Assembly: GCA_035541995.1 (NCBI GenBank)
Contig: DATKMG010000678.1
Span: 1-5,762 of the forward strand
Length of the DNA: 5,762 nucleotides
Origin: DATKMG01 sp035541995
GTDB lineage: Bacteria; Acidobacteriota; Terriglobia; Versatilivoradales; Versatilivoraceae
Direction: 5' to 3'
A program made the translations under genes and the position numbers. Positions 1-5,560 of the stretch are shown in pieces. The notes under the pieces were generated by a model, which ran no database searches, was not told the origin of the DNA, and worked only from the letters and a program-made list of their open reading frames with translations. Position 1 is the first letter of the stretch. Each line of letters begins with the position of its first letter.

Positions 1-785
1 CTCCGTTGGGCAAAGTGACGCGAGTCGCGACGATTGAGCTTGAAGAACCCAGGGACGACGAAGCGCACAAAGTAGAGCTGGTGCTTGAATTGAATCATGA
101 AGGTGCCAGGTATTCGAATCGCTGGAATTTCTGGACTTTCACGCGGCGGGCTTTACTACAGTCTGCCGAAATGGATGTCGTTTCGACTGTCAAGTGGGCA
201 GGGCTAGTGAGACTCTATCAGTTCATTCAGGTGGATCGCGAACCATCCCCGACAGGCTTGCTTGTCACCTCGTCGCTCAATACCCGAGCGCTGCAGTCTC
301 TCCAAGCCGGAGGAAGGGTCTTTCTCATGGCAGACAGGGATCAACTCGAAGGTCAGCGTGATGCGACTTTTTTCCCGACCTCTGGAGGAGCTCTGGGCAC
401 GCTAATCCCAAATCATGCCGCCTTGCGCGGATTCCCTCAAGAAGGGTTCTGCGATCTGCAGTTCTACAACCTTCTGGAAGGAGCCTATTCGTACTCCCTC
501 GACGACTACCCCAGAGAGATGGTCCCCCTCATCGGCGGAATCCGAACGACGACAGGCTTTTTGAGCAAAATCAAGAATCTTTCGAGAGTCGGTTATGTTT
601 TTGAGGCAAAGGTGGGCCGTGGAAAGTTATTGATGTGCACCTTGCGGATCCGGGAAAACTTCGACGAAGCCTACCCGGAGGTGATTTCCTTCTTCGATTG
701 TCTGCTCAGGTATGCTGTGAGCCCTGACTTTGATCCCCGCATCGAGATCAACAAAGAACAGTTGCGAAGGTTGGTGGTGCAGTAG
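1..785 (+). CDS. C-terminal part of a glycoside hydrolase family 2-like protein (5' end outside window)
   Basis: The frame is open to the left window edge (first whole codon at position 3) and ends at TAG 783-785. A TTG at 6-8 could be read as a start, but the protein begins mid-domain and there is no ribosome binding site, so this is a 3' fragment. Residues are counted from that TTG. The segment near 23-45 (VELVLEL, then a Trp-rich SNRWNFWTF) resembles the beta-sandwich end of GH2-like sugar-binding hydrolases. Residues 84-112 (LLVTSSL, then GGRVFLMADRD) look like the Rossmann-like glutaminase-type fold in these proteins. HAALRGFP (137-144), a Trp-poor version of the hPALxxFPT motif, and GYVFEAKVGRGKLLMCTL (196-213) match the family C-terminus, usually followed by an SLLRYM-like helix (here DCLLRYAVSP, 231-240). 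The catalytic TIM barrel is not in the window, so substrate and activity cannot be judged. The family assignment comes from remembered motifs. Confidence 0.62.
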   Translation, partial: PLGKVTRVATIELEEPRDDEAHKVELVLELNHEGARYSNRWNFWTFTRRALLQSAEMDVVSTVKWAGLVRLYQFIQVDREPSPTGLLVTSSLNTRALQSLQAGGRVFLMADRDQLEGQRDATFFPTSGGALGTLIPNHAALRGFPQEGFCDLQFYNLLEGAYSYSLDDYPREMVPLIGGIRTTTGFLSKIKNLSRVGYVFEAKVGRGKLLMCTLRIRENFDEAYPEVISFFDCLLRYAVSPDFDPRIEINKEQLRRLVVQ

Positions 786-798
786 ATGCTTGAGGATA

Positions 799-838
799 AC
801 CACTCTTAGATGCGCCTTCACATTCGTGATTGAGTGGT
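799..838. terminator. Weak inverted repeat between convergent genes (possible bidirectional terminator)
   Basis: A perfect 7-bp inverted repeat, ACCACTC at 799-805 and GAGTGGT at 832-838, surrounds a 26-nt loop in the 62-base gap between the stop codons of the convergent hydrolase (785) and protease (848) genes. Position fits a shared terminator, but the loop is long and no U-tract follows on either strand. It may be chance. Confidence 0.2.
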
Positions 839-847
839 CATTCAAAC

Positions 848-1576
848 TCAGTTTGGCTTGGAAGATTGAAGAGACTCCTTTTGCCGCATTTCTGAACCGA
901 GAATGGTGCACATGCGTTCTGCCTGTTCGGGCGTGAACTGCATTCGGTCACGATGAACCGGTCTCAAATCTTTTTCACTCCAATTGGCCCGCATCAAACC
1001 TGCAGGGGAATGGGAGCTTTGGCCCAGGAGGACATGTCCGATTTCGTGAGCGATGGCATACCCCAGGACCCGAGAGAGGTTTTCTCCCTTGGCTATCGCT
1101 TCCACGCGATCATAGAAAACAGTCGCCAGGCCTCCACCTTCAGTTCCGGCCACGGCATATCCCAGGTTCTCCCGGCGGGAATTCGATTGCTTGGACCCAA
1201 AGAACCGAGGAATGATCCTTAACATCACGCTGGTTGGAGTCAGGACCGGCGAACAACGGCATTCATTCCAGACAATTCGGATTCCAGCGGCATGAAATAT
1301 CCCGGCCGCCACTTTTTCAGCTTCGGTCACGACTTCTACCCAGGCACGGGCCATGTTGTGCACCTGTACGTTAAGGGTAAGGCGTGGTTCAATGTTCTCG
1401 TTCGTAAGGGTTTGAGAAATGCCAGGCTTGATCCAGATGACAAGGCAGGTGAGGCAGAATGTTGTTTTGAAGAGATGGCTCGTGGCGGTCCGGTTCGACA
1501 CTGAGCCAGCAAAACACGGCAAACTGCGGAACAAGCTGACGCTCACCACAAACCAATTTCTGACTGGTTTGCTCAT
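848..1576 (-). CDS. Putative secreted or membrane-anchored HExxH zinc metalloprotease
   Basis: The protein has 242 residues counted from ATG 1576. Zinc-protease motif: HEIGHVLLGQSSH at residues 177-189, with His177 and His181 as likely zinc ligands, Glu178 as catalytic base, and His189 as possible third ligand. A downstream SPAGLM (Met195) could act as a Met-turn. The spacing is HExxHxxxGxxxH, not the metzincin HExxHxxGxxH, so it is metzincin-like at most. Residues near 65-110 (LNVQVHN, AAGIFHAAGIRIVW, paired Cys106 and Cys108) form a domain I associate with small acidobacterial proteins of unknown substrate. The N-terminus has two hydrophobic stretches (about 8-24 and 36-49), so it is either a signal peptide with an odd extension or an anchor. 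The ATG is preferred over GTG 1585 because GGGAGG lies 8 nt upstream of it, while the GTG overlaps that site. The gene converges on the hydrolase and diverges from the kinase. Protease activity is inferred from the motif only. Confidence 0.72.
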   Translation of the reverse strand: MSKPVRNWFVVSVSLFRSLPCFAGSVSNRTATSHLFKTTFCLTCLVIWIKPGISQTLTNENIEPRLTLNVQVHNMARAWVEVVTEAEKVAAGIFHAAGIRIVWNECRCSPVLTPTSVMLRIIPRFFGSKQSNSRRENLGYAVAGTEGGGLATVFYDRVEAIAKGENLSRVLGYAIAHEIGHVLLGQSSHSPAGLMRANWSEKDLRPVHRDRMQFTPEQAERMCTILGSEMRQKESLQSSKPN

Positions 1577-1584
1577 CGTGCTCA

Positions 1585-1590
1585 CCTCCC
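1585..1590 (-). promoter_or_regulatory. Ribosome binding site that decides the metalloprotease start
   Basis: The plus strand reads CCTCCC, so the minus strand reads GGGAGG followed by an 8-nt spacer (TGAGCACG) and ATG 1576. This near-ideal site rules out the slightly longer reading from GTG 1585, which overlaps the SD itself. It also argues against GTG 1501, which would give a tidier signal peptide but has no purine-rich sequence before it. Confidence 0.7.
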
Positions 1591-1701
1591 AAAGGCTGAT
1601 AACTGGGGCCAGTTTCAGCCAGGGAGTGAGCTATCTCAATGGAAGGGCTAAGGGTTGTTGATGGGAAGTCAGTGATATTTTGATGGAACGTCAAATCTAT
1701 G

Positions 1702-1731
1702 ATTTTAAATGACTTACTGGCGCCTAAGCAA
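1702..1731 (-). promoter_or_regulatory. Weak sigma70-like promoter candidate for the metalloprotease gene
   Basis: On the minus strand, TTGCTT (1731-1726) and TAAAAT (1707-1702) are separated by 18 nt, about 125 nt upstream of ATG 1576. The -10 matches TATAAT in 5 of 6 positions, but the -35 matches in only 3 of 6. This AT-rich patch is the best I found in the divergent region. It could be chance. Confidence 0.2.
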
Positions 1732-1786
1732 GGTGGGGCAGGGAGAGAGGCCCGCGGATCAGGGGCATACTCTACAACTCTACTGA

Positions 1787-1835
1787 AGGTTGCGGAGGTT
1801 TCTCAAAGCTTGCAGCTTTCTCAAAACCGCAACCT
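1787..1835. repeat. Interrupted palindrome with embedded direct repeats in the divergent intergenic region
   Basis: Outer arms AGGTTGCGG (1787-1795) and CCGCAACCT (1827-1835) are perfect 9-bp inverted repeats. Inside, AAAGCT (1805-1810) and AGCTTT (1814-1819) form a 6-bp stem with a TGC loop. TTTCTCAAA occurs twice (1799-1807 and 1817-1825), 18 bases start to start. The element lies about 160 bases before the kinase-regulator GTG and about 210 bases before the protease ATG. It could be an operator for the winged-helix protein, a transcript hairpin, or an extragenic palindrome family. The symmetry is directly visible; the role is not. Otherwise the 1577-1992 region shows no credible gene. Confidence 0.5.
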
Positions 1836-1978
1836 CGAGTGGCAGCAGACTGGCCTGAGATGTGGGTATGCATTTTCGAACCATGAATCATCGGTTGCGG
1901 TCTGGGTGGATGGAGAGTAGAATTCCGTCCAGAAGTTTCGGCTTGGTTGAGGGTGCTTCAGGAGTTCTTTTCCTGACT

Positions 1979-1992
1979 GGAGGGTTGCCTCC
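1979..1992 (+). promoter_or_regulatory. Ribosome binding site of the kinase-regulator gene, sequestered in a hairpin
   Basis: GGAGG (1979-1983) is followed by loop GTTG and by CCTCC (1988-1992), which is its exact complement and abuts the GTG start at 1993. The SD-to-start spacing is 9 nt. The frame is open only from 1951 (stop TGA at 1948-1950), and GTG 1993 is the first credible start in it, so the site fixes the start. The 5-bp, all-GC-closed hairpin would hide the SD and could damp or regulate translation. It is short enough that it may simply breathe open. Confidence 0.6.
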
Positions 1993-4900
1993 GTGGAAGC
2001 CTCAACTCCTTCCCATCGAATCCGCTTTGGCAAATTCGAAGTTGACCCGGAATCCGGCGAACTGTTTAAAGACTGCCGCCTGATCCGACTGCAGGGCCAG
2101 CCAATCCAAATTCTTCTGATGCTGCTAGAGAAGCCGGGCCGACTCGTAACTCGTGAGGAACTCCAGCATCGGCTCTGGCCGATTGACACATTCGTCGACT
2201 TTGACTACGGACTGAATGCTGCCGTCAAGAGATTGCGCGAGTCGCTCGGCGACTCGGCCGATGAGTCTCGTTATATCGAGACCCTGCCGCGCCGGGGCTA
2301 TCGATTCATCTTCCCGGTGGAAGAGATGCCGGTGGAGACTCCCCGCCCGGTCCCGGTACCCTCCCCCAGCTGGATCCTCCGTCTCTGGTCCTCAATGACT
2401 CAATCTCCTGCTTCGCTTCCGCAGGCCGAAGAAGAGGTGCCCGCAGCGGTCCAGAGCGAAGTGCCTGCTGTCCAAGTTGCGCCGGAGTTTCAACAGCCTG
2501 AGCGAGGGGAGGCGGCAGAAAGCCAGCCAGGAGAGGTGCATCAGCTGGTTGGCGATCAACCGCCAGGTGGGTCTCCTGCAGTGTTGGGTGGAGGAGGGAT
2601 GGGTGTGAGGAAGCGACCGCTGGCGGCTGGTCAGCGGCTGGGGCCTTACGAGGTGGCAGAACTGCTGGGTGCCGGCGGGATGGGGGAAGTCTACAAAGCG
2701 CGAGATACCCGCCTGGACCGCGCCGTGGCCATCAAGACCTTGCCGGCTGCATTCCTGGAGGATCCTGAACGATTAGCCCGTTTCGAGCGTGAAGCCAAGC
2801 TGCTGGCGTCTTTGAACCATCCCAACGTCGCAGCCATATACGGGTTGGAGGAAGTCGATGGCAAGCGCTTTCTTGTTCTGGAACTGGTGGAGGGGAAGAC
2901 TCTCAGTGAGCGGATTGCCGTAGGGGCGGACCCCCGTGTCCGCCCCACAGAGGGCGCACACAGGGGTGCGCCCCTACAAATCGATAACATTCTGGACATT
3001 TGCCGCCAGATTGCCGACGGGTTGGAGGCTGCCCATGAAAAAGGGATCATTCATCGGGACCTGAAACCGGCGAACATCAAGATCACCCCTGAAGGGAAGG
3101 TAAAGATACTGGACTTCGGTCTGGCCAAGGCCCTGAAAGCGTCCCTCACCTCCAGCCCCTCTCCCTCAGGGGGGGGGCGGCCCGAAGGGCTGGATGAGGG
3201 TCAGCACTCCCCTACGCTGACCGACGAGATAAACGGCCCAGGCGTGATTATCGGCTCGGCGGTATACATGAGCCCGGAACAGGCCACCGGGAAACCAGTG
3301 GACAGACGCACCGATGTCTGGGCCTTTGGTTGTGTCCTGTTTGAATGCCTCACAGGCAGGCAAGCTTTCCAGGGCGAAACGGTGACGGATATCCTGGCAG
3401 CGATTCTCAAAGATGAGCCAGACTGGCAGGCGTTGCCGGCCGCCACACCATGGAGGGTGAAGGACTTACTGCACCGGTGCCTCCGAAAAGATCCCAGGGA
3501 GCGATTACATGACATTGCCGATGCAAGGATCGAGATCGGGGAGTCACTTGGCCAACCCCTTGAGATAGTCACCGTTGCCCGACCCTTTTTTTCACGCCGG
3601 CTGGTGGGGGGAGCTTCCATTATTTTTCTCGCCGGTGTCTTCATCGGACTTCTGGTCCGGAAGTCCACTCAGCCCGCTCCATCTCTTCCAGTCGTAAGGT
3701 CGGTGATCAAGCTGGAGTCAGGACAGTGGCTCGACGGGATGCGCTGGGGATTGCAGCGCCCCACCCGAACGGCCATGGCAATGTCTAAAGATGGGGGTTT
3801 TATCGTCTACAGCACGATCAAGGAGAATCCCGGCCTACAGGACAAATCGCGCCTGTACCTGCGCCGAACGGATCAATCGGAGGCCAAGCCCATTGCTGGA
3901 ACCGAAGGAGGCATCAACCCATTTCTTTCACCTGACGATCGCTGGGTCGGGTTCTGGGCAGGCGAGTTCTGGGCTGGCAAGCTGATGAAGGTCTCCATCG
4001 ACGGTGGAGTGCCCGTGACATTGTGTGATGCAGCAGTGCCGTTAGGAGCAAGTTGGGCCTCTGATAACAGCATCATATTTTCGTACCTTCCAGATTCCGG
4101 CCTCTTCAGGGTTTCGGCTAAGGGTGGAGAGCCAGAATCTTTGACCACGCCGGACAAAACGAAGGAAGAAAACAGCCACCGCCTTCCCCATTGTCTCCCC
4201 GACGGCAAGGGCGTGCTGTTCACGATTATGAGGGAACTCTTTGACCTGCAACCTCGTGTTGCCTGGCTGGATCTGCAGACGAGGAAATGGCGCGTCTTGA
4301 TGGAAGATGCTGCCGATGCCCGATACGTCCCCACAGGACATCTTGTCTTCCTGCGGAAAGGGACCCTGATGGTTGTGCCCTTCGACCTCGTGAGGCATGA
4401 GGTCACGGGGCAACCTGTCCCCACCATCGCCAACGTCATGCAGGTGCTCAATTTGACATCAACTCATAGCAACGTTACTGCCGGCCAGTTCAGCATCTCG
4501 GATTCCGGCCGGCTGGTTTATGCAGAGGGCGGGATCCAACCGGACATGCAGAATTCACTCGTCTGGGTGGATCAGAAAGGAAGAGCCGAACCGATCACGT
4601 CATTCAAAGCTCCGTTTGGCTCTCCACGCCTTTCGCCCGATGGGCAGCGGATCGCCTACGCTTCCGGTGGAAGAGAAAGCGGGGTGTGGGTCTATGACCT
4701 CCATCGGGGTACAACCAGTCGGCTGACTAATGAAGGAAAGTCCATGTTTGTGAGTTGGACCCCAGATGGCAAACGGGTGGGCTTCGGATGGTTGAAATCG
4801 GGTCAGCTCAATCTCTACTGGATACCTGCCGATGGAAGTTCTGCGATGGAGCGCCTCACCACAAGCGATTACACCCAAGACATCGGACCATGGTCGCCTG

Positions 4901-5439
4901 ACGGAACCACTCTCGCCTTTGTCGAAGAACACCCATGCTGTGGGAACCTACTCCTGCTGGACTTGCGGAGCCGTCGCATAACGCCTTTTCTCAATTCCGG
5001 ATCCTGGGAGGCCTACCCGGAGTTTTCGCCCGACGGACGCTGGATGGCATACGTTTCCGATGATTCTGGACGTGAAGAGGTTTATGTGCGGCCTTTCCCT
5101 GGCCCGGGAGGCAAGTGGCTGATCTCCCAGGAAGGAGGTGTACAGCCGCTCTGGGCGCGGAATGGGAAACAACTGTTTTACAGATCGAGGGACTGGGGCC
5201 AGGTGTGGGTTGCCGATGTCTGGACGGATGGCGGCTTTTCTGCCAGTAAGCCGCGCCTTCTTTTCAAAGCGTCAGGAATGGGCGGTGGTAATCCGATCCG
5301 CACATGGGACCTGTCCCTCGACGGTCAGCGGTTTCTGATGGTGAAGCTTGGCGAACCGAAGCCCACGCCTGTGACCGAGTTGGTCCTCGTCCAAAACTGG
5401 TTCGAAGAGCTCAAACGACTCGCCCCGACCAACAGGTGA
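1993..5439 (+). CDS. Winged-helix DNA-binding / Ser-Thr protein kinase / TolB-like propeller transmembrane fusion
   Basis: 1148 residues from GTG 1993. Residues 8-110 are an OmpR/CadC-type winged helix (FGKFEVDPESGEL, VTREELQHRLWP, LPRRGYRFIFPV). Residues 111-212 are a Pro/Glu/Gln-rich linker. Residues 218-520 are a protein kinase with all key residues: glycine loop G226-G231, Lys248 in VAIK, Glu267 in helix C, HRDLKPAN (354-361, base Asp356), DFG (374-376), MSPEQ (426-430) and DVWAFG (441-446). Residues 537-555 form a single transmembrane helix after Arg535-Arg536. From about 570 to 1130 a TolB/PD40-like propeller follows, with SPDG-type blade motifs at 646, 881, 923, 968 and 1012. The tail NWFEELKRLAPTN is typical of acidobacterial receptor kinases. 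Predicted topology: DNA-binding and kinase domains in the cytoplasm, propeller in the periplasm. The kinase core carries two repeat-derived insertions, at 310-328 and 384-403. Ser422 stands where Thr is common before the P+1 loop. Activity looks possible; DNA target, substrate and ligand are unknown. Confidence 0.9.
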   Translation: MEASTPSHRIRFGKFEVDPESGELFKDCRLIRLQGQPIQILLMLLEKPGRLVTREELQHRLWPIDTFVDFDYGLNAAVKRLRESLGDSADESRYIETLPRRGYRFIFPVEEMPVETPRPVPVPSPSWILRLWSSMTQSPASLPQAEEEVPAAVQSEVPAVQVAPEFQQPERGEAAESQPGEVHQLVGDQPPGGSPAVLGGGGMGVRKRPLAAGQRLGPYEVAELLGAGGMGEVYKARDTRLDRAVAIKTLPAAFLEDPERLARFEREAKLLASLNHPNVAAIYGLEEVDGKRFLVLELVEGKTLSERIAVGADPRVRPTEGAHRGAPLQIDNILDICRQIADGLEAAHEKGIIHRDLKPANIKITPEGKVKILDFGLAKALKASLTSSPSPSGGGRPEGLDEGQHSPTLTDEINGPGVIIGSAVYMSPEQATGKPVDRRTDVWAFGCVLFECLTGRQAFQGETVTDILAAILKDEPDWQALPAATPWRVKDLLHRCLRKDPRERLHDIADARIEIGESLGQPLEIVTVARPFFSRRLVGGASIIFLAGVFIGLLVRKSTQPAPSLPVVRSVIKLESGQWLDGMRWGLQRPTRTAMAMSKDGGFIVYSTIKENPGLQDKSRLYLRRTDQSEAKPIAGTEGGINPFLSPDDRWVGFWAGEFWAGKLMKVSIDGGVPVTLCDAAVPLGASWASDNSIIFSYLPDSGLFRVSAKGGEPESLTTPDKTKEENSHRLPHCLPDGKGVLFTIMRELFDLQPRVAWLDLQTRKWRVLMEDAADARYVPTGHLVFLRKGTLMVVPFDLVRHEVTGQPVPTIANVMQVLNLTSTHSNVTAGQFSISDSGRLVYAEGGIQPDMQNSLVWVDQKGRAEPITSFKAPFGSPRLSPDGQRIAYASGGRESGVWVYDLHRGTTSRLTNEGKSMFVSWTPDGKRVGFGWLKSGQLNLYWIPADGSSAMERLTTSDYTQDIGPWSPDGTTLAFVEEHPCCGNLLLLDLRSRRITPFLNSGSWEAYPEFSPDGRWMAYVSDDSGREEVYVRPFPGPGGKWLISQEGGVQPLWARNGKQLFYRSRDWGQVWVADVWTDGGFSASKPRLLFKASGMGGGNPIRTWDLSLDGQRFLMVKLGEPKPTPVTELVLVQNWFEELKRLAPTNR
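2590..2607 (+). promoter_or_regulatory. Internal ribosome binding site and start codons at the kinase boundary
   Basis: GGAGGAGGG (2590-2598) sits in frame just before ATG 2599 (residue 203) and GTG 2605 (residue 205). The second GGAGG (2593-2597) is 7 nt from the GTG, a near-ideal spacing. What follows (KRPLAAGQRLGPYEV) resembles the usual N-terminus of stand-alone acidobacterial kinases. It could start a shorter kinase-TM-propeller product of about 944-946 residues that lacks the DNA-binding domain, or be a relic of gene fusion. Sequence supports the site; use is inferred. Confidence 0.5.
2920..2977. repeat. 58-bp double-hairpin palindromic element inserted in frame in the kinase domain
   Basis: The element has 9-bp terminal inverted repeats, GTAGGGGCG (2920-2928) and CGCCCCTAC (2969-2977). 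Inside are two hairpins: GGGGCGGAC/GTCCGCCCC (2923-2931 and 2938-2946, 6-nt loop) and GGGCGCAC/GTGCGCCC (2952-2959 and 2966-2973, 6-nt loop). This is REP/BIME-like architecture. It encodes residues 310-328 (VGADPRVRPTEGAHRGAPL), a peptide I recognise as the typical translation of a dispersed repeat. Related kinases go from ERIA almost directly to a PLPIDEAL-like segment, so roughly 15 to 19 residues are extra here. Confidence 0.75.
3143..3200. repeat. Second, unrelated 58-bp imperfect palindrome inserted in the kinase activation loop
   Basis: Arms CCCTCACCTCCAGCCC (3143-3158) and GGGCTGGATGAGGG (3187-3200) are complementary apart from a 2-nt bulge. The centre is a C/T-rich stretch followed by a G run. 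This pattern (CCCTCACC, CTCTCCC, then a G-rich return) matches a widespread bacterial intergenic repeat type, whose translation often reads SPSPSGRG. Here it encodes residues 384-403, between DFG and the P+1 loop, adding several Ser and Thr residues and a flexible Gly/Pro stretch. Confidence 0.65.
3169..3177 (+). repeat. G9 homopolymer inside the kinase reading frame
   Basis: Nine consecutive Gs encode Gly393-Gly395. Loss of one G leads to TGA at 3218-3220; gain of one leads to TGA at 3195-3197. Either slip would truncate the protein near residue 400-410, within the activation loop and before the transmembrane helix. The run lies in the second palindromic element. It may be a slippage hotspot or a place where the assembly is wrong. 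Confidence 0.8.
3952..3981 (+). repeat. 15-bp tandem duplication in the propeller
   Basis: TTCTGGGCAGGCGAG (3952-3966) is followed directly by TTCTGGGCTGGCAAG (3967-3981), 13 of 15 identical. It encodes FWAGE-FWAGK (residues 654-663). Related propellers, as I recall them, have one GFFAxGKLKKV-like strand here, so the extra five residues probably arose by in-frame tandem duplication. Confidence 0.6.
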
Positions 5440-5461
5440 AAGGCAGAGGTTTGAGGTGCCA

Positions 5462-5514
5462 AATGCGAGGGGGAGAGCTGGAAGCTGTAGGGCGGTTGTG
5501 TCAACCCTCGCATT
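5462..5514. terminator. 10-bp inverted repeat downstream of the kinase-regulator gene
   Basis: AATGCGAGGG (5462-5471) and CCCTCGCATT (5505-5514) are perfectly complementary with a 33-nt loop, beginning 22 nt after the stop codon. The loop contains a competing hairpin, GGTTG-TGT-CAACC (5494-5506). No U-tract follows on the plus strand, so intrinsic termination is doubtful. A 3'-end stabilising structure is equally possible. Confidence 0.35.
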
Positions 5515-5560
5515 AAGAGCAATTGAATACGACAAGAAATATCTTTGGAGATGAGCTCGT

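Noticed and set aside
6..8. TTG as the true start of the hydrolase gene
   Set aside because: No ribosome site precedes it, the frame is open to the window edge, and the protein starts in the middle of a beta-sandwich.
1036..1048. Calling the HExxH protein a standard metzincin
   Set aside because: Gly and the third His are shifted by one and two positions relative to HExxHxxGxxH, so the name would overstate the evidence.
953..1222. Plus-strand open frame opposite the metalloprotease
   Set aside because: It lies antisense to the zinc-site coding region, has no family-like motifs and no SD.
1499..1585. Alternative metalloprotease starts GTG 1585 and GTG 1501
   Set aside because: GTG 1585 overlaps the SD; GTG 1501 lacks an SD. 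ATG 1576 has GGGAGG at ideal spacing.
1799..1825. CRISPR-like repeats from the two TTTCTCAAA copies
   Set aside because: There are only two 9-bp copies inside a palindrome, with no further units, spacers or cas genes.
1862..2083. Small plus-strand frame overlapping the kinase-regulator start
   Set aside because: It overlaps a clear winged-helix coding region in another frame and has no recognisable domain.
2691..3050. Minus-strand frame across the kinase N-lobe
   Set aside because: It is antisense to conserved kinase motifs; its length follows from the GC-rich codon pattern of the real gene.
3873..4451. 192-codon minus-strand frame across the propeller
   Set aside because: It is a shadow of the propeller coding frame, with no SD or domain features.
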